Source: Fusibacter ferrireducens
Lineage (GTDB): Bacteria > Bacillota > Clostridia > Peptostreptococcales > Acidaminobacteraceae
NCBI RefSeq assembly: GCF_015352425.1
Contig: NZ_JADKNH010000008.1
Location: 62,001 to 126,000, forward strand
Reading direction: 5' to 3'
Length of the DNA stretch: 64,000 bases
The notes under the pieces were generated by a model. It was not told where the DNA came from and did not search any database. It saw nothing but the letters and a program-made list of their open reading frames with translations. This document shows, one piece after another, positions 45,887 to 55,672 of this stretch. The translations under genes and the position numbers were made by a program. The number at the start of each line of letters is the position of its first letter. Position 1 is the first letter of the stretch.

Positions 45887-47770
45887 ATGAATAAAAAGAA
45901 TTTTTCTTTATCCATTATGATATTATATGTCCTGCTTTCTGCACTTTCGTTCGGGGTGTCACAGGCGCAATACACCGATCAGAATGCTCAGATTCTATTT
46001 GTCTCTCCAAATGGGAATGATTTGAATGATGGTACAATAAATCAGCCCTTGGCGAGTATTCAACACGCCATCGATATCGCCTCACCGGGTACCACCATCC
46101 AGCTGCGCAATGGCATCTACTACGAAGCCTTCAACGTAAACCGTTCGGGAAATCAAGCTGACGGATACATTAAAATCACTCCTTATGCGTCAGAGCACGC
46201 CATTATCGACGGCTCAAGAATCAATGCAAAAGTGGCATCCGATGAATTGATTCGAATTGAAGGGCAATCCTATATTCAAATAGAAGGCCTTGAATTTAGA
46301 AACTTGAACCTCGAATACGCAAGGGGCATTTATATCCTAAATGGGAGCCATGATATCATCATAAGTGGCAATACATTCCACGATATCAACACCACCAAGC
46401 TCGAAAAAGACAATTTCGGCGGTGCCAATGCCATCACGGTTAAAAGTTATGACGAAAAACTGAGAAACTACAATCTTACCATAGAAAATAATCACATTTA
46501 TGATTGCATTCTCGGTTTTTCGGAAGCCTTAGTACTCTCAGGAAACACCACAGATTTTACCATTGCACACAATACCATTAATCATGTGACTAACATTGGA
46601 ATCGATATTGCTGGACACTACGGCGAATATAAGGGCAATCCCGATACGAATCAAGCGCGCAACGGCTTAATTGATAGCAATTTATTAATAGATTGTAAGT
46701 CTGATTATGGCAGCGGCGCTGCATCAGGCATATACGTGGATGGCGGGAGAGATCTCGTCGTTTCGAACAATGTTGTTACGGACTCAGACTATGGCATCAC
46801 TCTGGGATGTGAAACCCCTGGAAAAACGGTCTCTGGCGTTACAGTTACCTCTAATGTCGTATACAAGAATCAGAAATCCGGCATCGCCATAGGCGGATAT
46901 AAGGAAGGCTTGGGATCGGTTATAGATTGTGACATCACTTTAAACAAGACTTATAAGAACAATTTGGCTGGCAAGAGTTATCAAAGTGAAATAACGCTAA
47001 AAATCAGTGAAAACATTGAAATCACAGACAATATTTTCTACAGCTCTCAAACTCAAAAACCCAACTTCTCAAGAGATAAAAAATACTATCCAATACTCTA
47101 TAATGAACTCCCTGCGAAAAATATTACACTTGCCAACAACATCTATTTTTCATCAGCTGGCATGAATGACACTTACTTCAGATGGCAGGATCGAGAGTAT
47201 ATCGGCTTCACGGCTTATAAAGCTGCCACAAACTTAGATCTTTCTTCAAAATTTTATGATCCACTTTTCAAAATGCCTGAAAGAGGGGATTTGAATTTAG
47301 AGCCTTTTAAGAGTCCTATAAAATTGGATGGCTCCAATTCCGATTGGGTTGAAAATATACCCTTTTATGTTTCTCCAAAAGAACTCTCCATTTTCAGTGT
47401 TACAAACGACATGCGCTCGCTTTATTTAATTTATGAACCCATCCATTCCGATGGCATTATTTCAATCTATCTGGATACAGATCATTCCGCCTCAACGGGT
47501 TACAAGACTTATAGATGGCAAAATGCTGGTGTGGATTATTTAATCGAAAACAATATCTTATACAAATACATCGGCAACGGTTCTGACTGGGCATTTCAAA
47601 GAATTATGCACACAGAGTATGCCTTTGGAGATTCTGCGTCGGAGTATAAGGTACCGCTTTCAAGCATGGATATAGCGTCAGGCAACCGCATTCGAATTGG
47701 AATAATATCCAAAACAAATTTTCAACTTCCAAGCCGATTGCTCCCAATGTCCTCTTTTAACGTCCAATAA
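45887..47770 (+). CDS. Secreted right-handed parallel beta-helix protein
   Basis: A 627-residue secreted protein. A signal peptide covers about residues 1-28. Then comes the typical start of pectate-lyase-like helices (VSPNGNDLNDG, ASIQHAIDIASPGTTIQLRNGIYYE), followed by many repeated coils with N-x-I patterns (about 55-390), which fold as a right-handed beta-helix. The last ~170 residues form a separate beta-rich domain (DWVENIPFY, DGIISIYLDTDHSASTGY) like a small carbohydrate-binding module. Such proteins are polysaccharide lyases, hydrolases or epimerases. It is convergent with the Pel operon and may act on that or another polysaccharide; no catalytic residues can be named. Confidence 0.8.
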   Translation: MNKKNFSLSIMILYVLLSALSFGVSQAQYTDQNAQILFVSPNGNDLNDGTINQPLASIQHAIDIASPGTTIQLRNGIYYEAFNVNRSGNQADGYIKITPYASEHAIIDGSRINAKVASDELIRIEGQSYIQIEGLEFRNLNLEYARGIYILNGSHDIIISGNTFHDINTTKLEKDNFGGANAITVKSYDEKLRNYNLTIENNHIYDCILGFSEALVLSGNTTDFTIAHNTINHVTNIGIDIAGHYGEYKGNPDTNQARNGLIDSNLLIDCKSDYGSGAASGIYVDGGRDLVVSNNVVTDSDYGITLGCETPGKTVSGVTVTSNVVYKNQKSGIAIGGYKEGLGSVIDCDITLNKTYKNNLAGKSYQSEITLKISENIEITDNIFYSSQTQKPNFSRDKKYYPILYNELPAKNITLANNIYFSSAGMNDTYFRWQDREYIGFTAYKAATNLDLSSKFYDPLFKMPERGDLNLEPFKSPIKLDGSNSDWVENIPFYVSPKELSIFSVTNDMRSLYLIYEPIHSDGIISIYLDTDHSASTGYKTYRWQNAGVDYLIENNILYKYIGNGSDWAFQRIMHTEYAFGDSASEYKVPLSSMDIASGNRIRIGIISKTNFQLPSRLLPMSSFNVQ

Positions 47771-47807
47771 AAAAGCTGTCTCAAGACATCCTTTGAGACA
47801 GCTTTTT
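47769..47807. terminator. Bidirectional terminator at the end of the Pel operon
   Basis: AAAAAGCTGTCTCAA and TTTGAGACAGCTTTTT pair, with T-runs in both directions, between the convergent beta-helix gene and the DUF4956 gene. Confidence 0.9.
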
Positions 47808-47816
47808 CACATCATT

Positions 47817-48503
47817 TTATTGGGCATATTCACCATTGTAATTGACTAAGATCGCTTCTGAAACGCCTTCAACATCTGAGATTTCCTCAACAAATGTCGT
47901 ATTCGAAGTCTTGAGTTTGACTTCAACAGTGAGTTCGATTTTACCATTTTTAATTGACTTGGATTTGACTGAGTATGGGAATCTGCTGAGTACGCTCTTA
48001 ATCCCCGAATATGCCTTCTCCTCATAATTGACAATCAAGATAAAGGTCTTATCCTTGTTTCTATATAAGTTCATGGATAAGATGGCCATGCCAATCACAA
48101 CTGAGCCCATAAACGAAAGCGGATAAATACCAGCTCCTATGGTGATTCCCATTGTGATGGCCCAAAACATAAAAACAATATCCAGCGGATCTTTAACGGC
48201 TGTACGAAACCTTACAATTGAAAGTGCCCCAACCATTCCCAGAGACAACACAATATTCGAGCTGATGGTCATAACCACCAGTGTGGTGATCATGGTCATT
48301 AGAACCAGTGAGTAATTAAATGTAAAACTATAGACGACACCTTTAAAAGATTTTTTGTAAACAAAGTAGATAAACATCCCAACCAGATACGATATCACCA
48401 GGCCAATTATAATGTCCACCGTAGAAATTCTACCGAACTTATCACTGTTGAGTACACTGTTTTTAATAATATCTGTGAAATTCGTTTCAGCTAATAACAT
48501 CAT
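47817..48503 (-). CDS. DUF4956 membrane protein
   Basis: A 228-residue protein of the DUF4956 family. Four hydrophobic segments lie at about residues 25-130 and a conserved stretch with VRFRTAVKDPLDIVFMFWAI near residues 95-115. A soluble C-terminal domain of about 80 residues (VNYEEKAYSGIKSVL, SDVEGVSEAILV) follows. DUF4956 proteins are commonly found beside VTC-domain and CotH proteins, as here, and their function is unknown. The start at 48503 is an ATG overlapping the VTC gene's stop. It is the last gene of the Pel-type operon. Confidence 0.85.
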   Translation of the reverse strand: MMLLAETNFTDIIKNSVLNSDKFGRISTVDIIIGLVISYLVGMFIYFVYKKSFKGVVYSFTFNYSLVLMTMITTLVVMTISSNIVLSLGMVGALSIVRFRTAVKDPLDIVFMFWAITMGITIGAGIYPLSFMGSVVIGMAILSMNLYRNKDKTFILIVNYEEKAYSGIKSVLSRFPYSVKSKSIKNGKIELTVEVKLKTSNTTFVEEISDVEGVSEAILVNYNGEYAQ

Positions 48504-49204
48504 TTTAATCCCCAATCGTTGTTTATTAATGCCTCTCTGCACATCACATATTTGGATATAGAAAGTGGTTTCTTGTCAACATTTGAAAGCAACTGCTTTA
48601 TAATTTCAGGCAGAAAGTCATCGTATTTGACCTCTAAAATCAATTGATTGTCAGGCATCATCGGCCTACCCACGGTGTCAGCGAACATCTCTCCAATATT
48701 GCTAGATGCACTCAATTTTTTATCAAAAGTAATCCTTACATTCCCTGCTTTCATGATATAGGCTTCCCGGGTGTAGTCAACTAAAACTTTCGGTCGAAGC
48801 CATTTGGACTTGTACTCGGCAAAAAACTCATTTGCAACGTTATCTTTCACACCAATCAATGCGCCAACATCGCCACGCATAATATCGTCAAACATAACAC
48901 GTGTAAGCGAAAAGTCCTCTTTATTGGTATTCTGATTGTATTTTCTCTTGCGCTCCAATTTAATAACTTGATCAGAATAATTATAAATTCTTATTCTAAA
49001 CTTCTTTCGATTGAGAACACCAGCATTTTTTTCATATAAAGCACTGTCCCAAATGTCATCAAAGTAAAGGCTCCTAATGAAATACCCCTCTTCACCTGAA
49101 TGATCATCCATCATCATAGTGGCTTTGAGGATGTTTCTGAGCTTCACATAGTCAAAATAGGCAATATGATATTTGAGTTCATTTCTAAGCTTCATTTTCA
49201 TCAT
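48500..49204 (-). CDS. VTC-domain protein (polyphosphate polymerase-like)
   Basis: A 234-residue soluble protein of the VTC family. The tunnel residues are visible as paired basic strands: RNELKYHI, RSLYFDD, KKFRIRIYNY and IKLERKRKY, with the acidic stretch LILEVKYDDFLPEII. Yeast Vtc4 makes polyphosphate with this fold, while bacterial forms are largely unstudied. I start it at the ATG at 49204, with GGTGG nine bases upstream. It sits between CotH and DUF4956, a trio seen together in other genomes. Polyphosphate synthesis is likely by family; its place in a Pel operon is unexplained. Confidence 0.85.
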   Translation of the reverse strand: MMKMKLRNELKYHIAYFDYVKLRNILKATMMMDDHSGEEGYFIRSLYFDDIWDSALYEKNAGVLNRKKFRIRIYNYSDQVIKLERKRKYNQNTNKEDFSLTRVMFDDIMRGDVGALIGVKDNVANEFFAEYKSKWLRPKVLVDYTREAYIMKAGNVRITFDKKLSASSNIGEMFADTVGRPMMPDNQLILEVKYDDFLPEIIKQLLSNVDKKPLSISKYVMCREALINNDWGLK

Positions 49205-49208
49205 AGCT

Positions 49209-50948
49209 TCAATCCACCTGCACTTCAAGCACACCGAAATACGACACGTCTTCGAGATCTGTATAGGTGTCAAACGCAATCATTGAGTTGCCAGAAGTAT
49301 CTCTTACTTTCGTTCTCATATAATAAGTGCCCTTTTCCAGTTTCAAAAAAGCTTCTGTCTCGTTGAGTCCCAAAGCCGAATATACAATATTCATCATGTC
49401 CGGAGTCGTTGAAACTTCTAGGTCATACACCAACTGATCATTTTGTAAATCAAAAGAATTCCCCCAGCTGAAATACGCCTCTCCATCTCTCATCTCCACT
49501 GGATTTTGGAAAAAGGGCATGGGTTTCTGCTTGGAAGCCTCGTAGGTTTCATAATTTTTTTGAGGTATAGATGGTATCAAATTATAGGCTTTCGCAAATG
49601 CCTCAGGTGAAGAATTCATCCTCATCAAGGCTTCTGGTTTCGATTGAGATTTTAAGACCTCTGGGTAATATGTCGATAAAAAATGATTAATCTGATCTTC
49701 ATTATAAAAACGTATCAGCTCATCAATTTTTTGATCCAACTGAACCACATTTTCTTTCTTTCTCAAAAAACGATTATTGAGTTTCGATCCCCATAAGTTC
49801 TGAATCCCAAACTGCCATTCGGAGTAAAGACTATTGCGGTCCTCTAAACTGTGCTCATCGATCCATCCCCATGCACCATCACAATCCCAAGGTATAAAAT
49901 ACCAGTTTTCAATGGCCTGTGGACTGTAGAGAAAAAAGTTCTGACTCACTGTGTCATTGTTGCCTATAATGATATTAGACGCAAGCCAAGTCAAATAATT
50001 TTCTCGATTAAAATGTTTCTCTATAACCTCATCTATATCTATGGCATTATTGTTGAGATCATTCAACATGTTCAAAAGTTTACTGTGGTCATCACTGCCT
50101 CTTATTTCCAATCTCTCATCAAACTTTTCTTGATCATAATCCGTATCCGTTTTTAGCTTTAAGGTGTCAAAATATCTGTGAAATTCAAAGCTGTTGGCCT
50201 TGTAAAGTTGACCTTCTCGATCTAAACCATGAGCACTTAAATATCTTTTATTGACCTGTTCAACATGTGTAAACAGACCATAGTCAACGAATTCACCTTC
50301 TGTCCCCTTTGAGTTATCCTTGATATGAAGTCTGACAAACTGGGTTCTCAAACTAGCAACATTTGGCAAAATCTCATAAAAGTCAAAGCTCAGCTTATTT
50401 CTAACGCGACTCTTATCATAGGGATGATAATTCAAATTGAGCACTTTTTGACCGCCCCAAAGTGCCGCTTTATCTGAGAGCGTAATCTTGTAAGACTTAT
50501 ATGGCGATCGACTCGTTGACCTGCCTCTGGGTTCAAGTATAGCATTGGCTACTTTGGGACTCATGCTCAATATCCCTTGTTTTGGGCCATTCTCATCTCC
50601 AATTTGAAAAACGGCTTTGGCTGCAGGTTTTTTATTGACACTATCATAGGCAAATTTATACGCCAAAAGATCATCATGTGTTGAATACTTATCACTGTCA
50701 GGTTGAAGGATAGTGACATATACATCAATCACTTCGCCATCTTTATCATTTGAGTAAACGCTTTCGTTGTCTACTATAGGTATTTGAATGCTGGACTCAA
50801 TCACAGGTTCAGCATAGGGATATTCATAATGCGTTTCTACGCGCTCATCCACATCCAAGTAAGCTTGATACATAGAATAGCCTAAAAATAAAATCAAAAT
50901 GAATATGATTGCAATCAATATCGTATTAATGTTAATGCTTCGTTTCAT
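49209..50948 (-). CDS. CotH-family protein kinase-like membrane-anchored protein
   Basis: A 579-residue protein with one N-terminal membrane segment (about 7-28) that probably exports the rest. The CotH core is recognised by VRLHIKDNSKGTEGEFVDYGLFTHVEQVNKRYL (split here over residues about 205-240) and NWYFIPWDCDGAWGW near residue 350, where the Asp is the metal-binding residue of this atypical kinase. B. subtilis CotH phosphorylates spore-coat proteins. Here it sits in a polysaccharide operon, so the target could be a surface protein or the glycan itself; that is inference. Confidence 0.87.
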   Translation of the reverse strand: MKRSININTILIAIIFILILFLGYSMYQAYLDVDERVETHYEYPYAEPVIESSIQIPIVDNESVYSNDKDGEVIDVYVTILQPDSDKYSTHDDLLAYKFAYDSVNKKPAAKAVFQIGDENGPKQGILSMSPKVANAILEPRGRSTSRSPYKSYKITLSDKAALWGGQKVLNLNYHPYDKSRVRNKLSFDFYEILPNVASLRTQFVRLHIKDNSKGTEGEFVDYGLFTHVEQVNKRYLSAHGLDREGQLYKANSFEFHRYFDTLKLKTDTDYDQEKFDERLEIRGSDDHSKLLNMLNDLNNNAIDIDEVIEKHFNRENYLTWLASNIIIGNNDTVSQNFFLYSPQAIENWYFIPWDCDGAWGWIDEHSLEDRNSLYSEWQFGIQNLWGSKLNNRFLRKKENVVQLDQKIDELIRFYNEDQINHFLSTYYPEVLKSQSKPEALMRMNSSPEAFAKAYNLIPSIPQKNYETYEASKQKPMPFFQNPVEMRDGEAYFSWGNSFDLQNDQLVYDLEVSTTPDMMNIVYSALGLNETEAFLKLEKGTYYMRTKVRDTSGNSMIAFDTYTDLEDVSYFGVLEVQVD

Positions 50949-50963
50949 GCGCTCCCCCTACTA

Positions 50964-52409
50964 TCAAGATTTGGCTCCAAACATCATCACCACTTTTGCC
51001 AATCTGGAAAACAATCCTGATGGTTTTACTTGCAACAACGGCTGGTTACAATAGGTATAATAATCTAAGTTTTTCATATAGTAGCTTAATCTATAATATC
51101 CAATTACAAAAGTAACCACAGTTGATAAGAAAAATCCAAAACCTGTAGCACGATCTCCAAACCTCAATGAGATTATGGTGAACACCAAATCCGTCATAAA
51201 GAACGAAAAACTCACCATTGTGGCCCCCTGAATATCGTCAAAATAGAGTAGAACCATGACGCACACATAAATTCCCGCATAAATATAGCATCCAAACGTC
51301 AAAATGCTGTATATGTCCACTGAAGATTGAGATACGCCCATTCTTGGAAGCAATACTCTTCCTAAAAGTAAGAATACAATTGTGAAAAACAACTGAATCT
51401 CCATAACGCCAGAGTACTCCTGATAGAGTGCCCGAATCATGGTTTTCTTAGAGGATTCCATCTCCTTAAGCCCACCACCATGTATGATTTGATCGTAATA
51501 GTCCTTATATCGGTCGTAGAAGTTTGTTTCAAAGAAAATAATAAAAAATATCATTGCAGGAATGACAGTCATAAATGCGTAGAACATCGGCACATCATAA
51601 AAGGGTGCCACTCTAAACGTCGTCGCCACAACAGTTGCATCATCAGTCATCCAATACACCATATTCTGTATATAAATGCCTGCATTCATAAAAAAGCCCA
51701 CCCAAACCAAACGCCCGTAGATGTCTAAGCTTTCAATCACTCGAACGCTAAACTGCTCACGTGTTTTAAATACAGATCGAATATAATAAATCAACCTTGT
51801 GGCAATGATACTAAAAGTCACCAAAATCGCAAAGAGATAATAATTCGAATTTCTCACATCCAATATGAACATGATAATCGTCACCAATACGCCTATCAGC
51901 ACCCCTGAAAGGTATATTCTGAAAATTTTCTTATAGTTCTTAATCGCTGTAATTATTATAGCATACTCCCACACTATTATGAGAATCATAAACAAGCAAT
52001 ACGCCATAAGAGCCGTAATAAAATCAAGGCTTGAAAAATATAAAAATACAAGTGCTTCAACCGTCCCTATTGCAAGGGATACTATAATTGCGAAATCAAG
52101 TCCGTTGAGAATCTCCTCCAGCTTTTCCACATACATCATATCAGCAAAAAATCGAGAGAGATACATGGCGGCTCCGCCAGATATGAGCAAAGAAAAGATA
52201 AATGCATATTGAATCACTGCCACAAACACTTGACGGCTGAGATAATTTTCACCTTTTTCTTCCAATAGATACTGCATGAAAGTAATGAGTAAAATACATA
52301 AAATCATCGGCCCAACTGTAACCACAAATGAATAGAGAAATGCTCTTAGTCCTCTCAATATGCCTCTTTCACTATAGAGTTTTTTCAGTTCAAATCCAAT
52401 TCCTGCCAT
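50964..52409 (-). CDS. pelG: PelG, polysaccharide-export membrane protein
   Basis: A 481-residue polytopic protein with twelve or so hydrophobic segments and the distinctive PelG start MAGIGFELKKLYSERG. PelG is the MOP-superfamily subunit that, with PelD, PelE and PelF, carries the Pel polymer (rich in N-acetylgalactosamine) across the membrane. It follows pelF by 6 bp. Length and composition match the known family. Confidence 0.93.
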   Translation of the reverse strand: MAGIGFELKKLYSERGILRGLRAFLYSFVVTVGPMILCILLITFMQYLLEEKGENYLSRQVFVAVIQYAFIFSLLISGGAAMYLSRFFADMMYVEKLEEILNGLDFAIIVSLAIGTVEALVFLYFSSLDFITALMAYCLFMILIIVWEYAIIITAIKNYKKIFRIYLSGVLIGVLVTIIMFILDVRNSNYYLFAILVTFSIIATRLIYYIRSVFKTREQFSVRVIESLDIYGRLVWVGFFMNAGIYIQNMVYWMTDDATVVATTFRVAPFYDVPMFYAFMTVIPAMIFFIIFFETNFYDRYKDYYDQIIHGGGLKEMESSKKTMIRALYQEYSGVMEIQLFFTIVFLLLGRVLLPRMGVSQSSVDIYSILTFGCYIYAGIYVCVMVLLYFDDIQGATMVSFSFFMTDLVFTIISLRFGDRATGFGFFLSTVVTFVIGYYRLSYYMKNLDYYTYCNQPLLQVKPSGLFSRLAKVVMMFGAKS

Positions 52410-52415
52410 TCCAGA

Positions 52416-53846
52416 TCACCTATTACCCATTTCTTCATAAATATCCATATAACTGTTCACCATCATTTCTCTTCTGAAGTAATTGTCCACACGTTTCATG
52501 GCAATTTCACCCATTTCTTTCCTCAAAGGTTCATCTCTCAATAACTTAACGATGCTCTTTGAAAGCGTCACATAGTCCATAATCGGCACAACAACACCAC
52601 ATTTCCCCAGTCTATCTGCACTGCCATAAATTACTTCTTTACAGCTGCCAACATCTGTGGCGATGTTCGGCTTGCCACAGGCCATGGTTTCAAGTAGCGA
52701 TAGCGGTTGACCTTCACTTATGCTTGAAAGTACGAAAAGATCCGAATGAGGTATATAGGACTTTACATCCGCTTTACCTGTAAAAGTAAGATCTTTGAGT
52801 TTTAGGTCCTCCACAAGTTGTATGCATTCATTGTAGTAATCTTCATCTTCATCTATGGGACCAATAATAACGAACTCCGTCTCAGGTAATTCTTGCTTAA
52901 CCAATGCAAATGCCGATATCATGGTCTTTATATCCTTTATGGGAACCACTCTTACAATAGCACCCACCGAGTATTTCAAATTGGGTTTCCGAATGGGTTC
53001 TACTTTTGCCAGTTTGGAAAAACCATCATAATCAACGCCATTTGGAATAATGCTAATGATATTTTCATTACAGCCCAGTGTAATCTCTACTTCTTTGTTC
53101 CGATTAAAAAGAGTAATTACTCGATCGGCATAATCATATGAACATCTGGATAAGTTATAGAAGAACTCGATCCACATATTTTTATAGTAGTTTTTCATCC
53201 ATGTGGCCTTTATAATCTCAATTTCTCTTTCTCTTGTGTAAATGCCATGCTCTGTTATGATTAGTGGCTTCCCATACCGTCTTTTGGCGAGACTTCCAAC
53301 GATTCCAGCGTACCCCGTTGAAGGGGCGTGGTAGACATCCGCTTCAGGAATATCATGCTTCATAATATGAAAGAGCGGCAACAAAAGCGATCTCATTGTC
53401 CAAAAAAATTCCGTAAAAGGCGTTTGAGAATAGGATTCCACATAAGCCTGATACACAATGTCAAAAAAATCTCGAGAAAGCAAAAAATCTTGAACTGCAT
53501 TTACTTTTTTTTGTTCAATGAGCTTGAACAAGTGGTCCCAATCAAATGGCCTACCCAATATAAGTTCTTTTATGGTTTCTCTTTCCAAGATCGAAAATTT
53601 CAATTTACTCTGCTTGACAACCGGTTCATTTTTCCACGAATCCAAAAAAACCTCAGAGACACCAGAAACATTTTTAGGCAGATCATACTTAAAATCACCT
53701 CTAGATTTCTCTTCAGGTGCGATTGCATAGATTACGAATTCATACATGTCCATATTCTGTATCAATGTATTCACCCAACTGGATACACCACCTGTTATAT
53801 AGGGATAGCTGCCTTCAGCAATAATACAAATTTTCATCTTCTTCAC
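52416..53846 (-). CDS. pelF: PelF, cytoplasmic GT4 glycosyltransferase
   Basis: A 476-residue glycosyltransferase of family GT4. The N-terminus MKICIIAEGSYPYITGGVSSW is the PelF signature. The nucleotide-sugar site lies at about residues 380-410 with the E-x7-E pair in EGQPLSLLETMACGKP. PelF polymerises UDP-GalNAc/UDP-GlcNAc for Pel. Its ATG overlaps the stop of the deacetylase gene by four bases, so synthesis and modification are coupled. Confidence 0.94.
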   Translation of the reverse strand: MKKMKICIIAEGSYPYITGGVSSWVNTLIQNMDMYEFVIYAIAPEEKSRGDFKYDLPKNVSGVSEVFLDSWKNEPVVKQSKLKFSILERETIKELILGRPFDWDHLFKLIEQKKVNAVQDFLLSRDFFDIVYQAYVESYSQTPFTEFFWTMRSLLLPLFHIMKHDIPEADVYHAPSTGYAGIVGSLAKRRYGKPLIITEHGIYTREREIEIIKATWMKNYYKNMWIEFFYNLSRCSYDYADRVITLFNRNKEVEITLGCNENIISIIPNGVDYDGFSKLAKVEPIRKPNLKYSVGAIVRVVPIKDIKTMISAFALVKQELPETEFVIIGPIDEDEDYYNECIQLVEDLKLKDLTFTGKADVKSYIPHSDLFVLSSISEGQPLSLLETMACGKPNIATDVGSCKEVIYGSADRLGKCGVVVPIMDYVTLSKSIVKLLRDEPLRKEMGEIAMKRVDNYFRREMMVNSYMDIYEEMGNR

Positions 53847-55663
53847 CTTTTATAATCTATTGAAAAAACACTATCTGTAAACATTACAAAGTAATCCTCT
53901 TTGCCAAATGCATGCACTTCACAGTTTTTAGAACTTTGAATCTCTTTTGAACTGCGCAAAAACATATACATGGGAAAGACTTTGGCGTTTGTTTTCACTT
54001 GTATGCCACTATCCGAATAATCTACTGTATAATCCAGACCTATATATTTTTCCACATTCACAGCAGCTTCTGAAGCCGTTTGAGCTTCAATAAATGGATA
54101 ACGTCTGTCCACAATTTCTGCGAACGCTTCAAAACTTTCAACTTGCTCACGCCAAGATTTACCTTCATTTCTCTCGGGGTCCATAAAATCGTCTGGATGA
54201 ATAAAGTGTTGAATTGCGCCAAATCCCAATATGCCATTGAGAACAGATAATCGATTCCCCATCCCAAAATTATAACCTGATGAAAACCTCGGCAAGTTCA
54301 GCACATTTTGATCCGAATAATCAAATTCTTGACTATACGAAAGATGCTCATAATCTTCATAATAAACAGATGCAATTACATCTATTTCCGGAAAAACATC
54401 CTTTAAGGCTGAAATGCCTTCTTCACCGATAACATTTGACGGCGGCACGTAGACATTGATCTCATAATTTGGAAAAGTACGTTTTATTTTTTCCCTTACC
54501 GCCTTAAGTGCATGCTTCATATCGCCCTTATTGGCCCACTTATTATAGCCTAACTCATCTGACTTCCAATATTCACGTGTGAGAGATTGATGATTGTAAC
54601 CGTGGAGGCCCAGTTCGCCGCCACTTCGAATCAGCTCTCTGCCCAAGGCAATAAATTCTGAATCCGATATCTCCCCTTGAGCTGGCAAAAAGGGCCCTGA
54701 GGTTCTATCGTTGTAAGTCTGTATCATAACGCCTGTATACTTCAGATCATACTCTTTTGATATTTCAAGCATTTCAGGCCACCAAACATCTATATAAAAT
54801 TCCTTTATGGTCTTATTATAAGTCGACTTGATCTCATCATAATAACCGTTGGTCATAGGCGCTGGAAAATCATCCAACCATATGACCTTGCTGTTGATCA
54901 CTGGATAAATGAAGTTCTCATTTAATAGCGCCAGACATCTCGTGAGAAAGCCTGTCATCATCTTATCTTCATACATTGTCCCATTGAAAAATAAGAGTCT
55001 GCCCTCTTTAAAATCATGTGTCCAAAGCAGCGGAATATCTGCTTTAGAAGTCATGTAGACTTCGCAGTCGTTTTCCAAGGTAACGGGGATTGAAAAATTT
55101 CTGAGGGCATTGTTCTCAAGATAATCCGCTCCATACGCAGGCATAAATTTTTCATCAAAAGCGATGCCATCTGTAACCAATGTGTCCCCAGCATCTATAA
55201 TCCCTAAGGGTGAACGCATTGAATCAAAATTATTGTTTTGATCAGGCGTCTCTAAAAAGGCCAGTCTGCCCCCATCTTCCACATAAGCAATCATGCTTTT
55301 AAGATTCTTAATCTTACCCAAATCTTCAAGCATTATTAGAACTGTTTTCTCTGTAATATAAATTTCTTTAGCAGAACTCACATCTTCAACTCGATATTGC
55401 TTTTTAAGTTGTTTCATTATGCGCTCTATATTTTTGTAAACGCCATCGCTCATCTCTTCAGAAGAATCATAGACGATTAGAAAACGATCATCATTGGGAT
55501 AGTGTTCGACAACTTTATCGTTATTAATCAAAGTCATATCCACTTCTTTTGAAGGATTTTGAAAATTAGAGACAATAAAATTATCAAATCTCGTGGCTTG
55601 TAGTAGAATTGCCAGAAGAACAACGATCCCCACAACAATTTTAATATTTCTCTTTTTATCCAT
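53843..55663 (-). CDS. PelA-like membrane-anchored polysaccharide deacetylase
   Basis: A 606-residue protein with one N-terminal membrane segment (about 7-24), then a domain of about 200 residues (DRFLIVYDSSEEMSDG, TPDQNNNF) and a polysaccharide-deacetylase (NodB-like) domain from about 260. Metal and catalytic motifs are WLDDFPAP, GELGLHGYNH and YVPPSNVIG. It corresponds to the deacetylase part of PelA, which removes acetyl groups from GalNAc to make cationic Pel. The hydrolase domain of Gram-negative PelA is not evident. The protein probably acts on the outer face of the membrane. Confidence 0.85.
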   Translation of the reverse strand: MDKKRNIKIVVGIVVLLAILLQATRFDNFIVSNFQNPSKEVDMTLINNDKVVEHYPNDDRFLIVYDSSEEMSDGVYKNIERIMKQLKKQYRVEDVSSAKEIYITEKTVLIMLEDLGKIKNLKSMIAYVEDGGRLAFLETPDQNNNFDSMRSPLGIIDAGDTLVTDGIAFDEKFMPAYGADYLENNALRNFSIPVTLENDCEVYMTSKADIPLLWTHDFKEGRLLFFNGTMYEDKMMTGFLTRCLALLNENFIYPVINSKVIWLDDFPAPMTNGYYDEIKSTYNKTIKEFYIDVWWPEMLEISKEYDLKYTGVMIQTYNDRTSGPFLPAQGEISDSEFIALGRELIRSGGELGLHGYNHQSLTREYWKSDELGYNKWANKGDMKHALKAVREKIKRTFPNYEINVYVPPSNVIGEEGISALKDVFPEIDVIASVYYEDYEHLSYSQEFDYSDQNVLNLPRFSSGYNFGMGNRLSVLNGILGFGAIQHFIHPDDFMDPERNEGKSWREQVESFEAFAEIVDRRYPFIEAQTASEAAVNVEKYIGLDYTVDYSDSGIQVKTNAKVFPMYMFLRSSKEIQSSKNCEVHAFGKEDYFVMFTDSVFSIDYKR

Positions 55664-55672
55664 TTGCTACTC

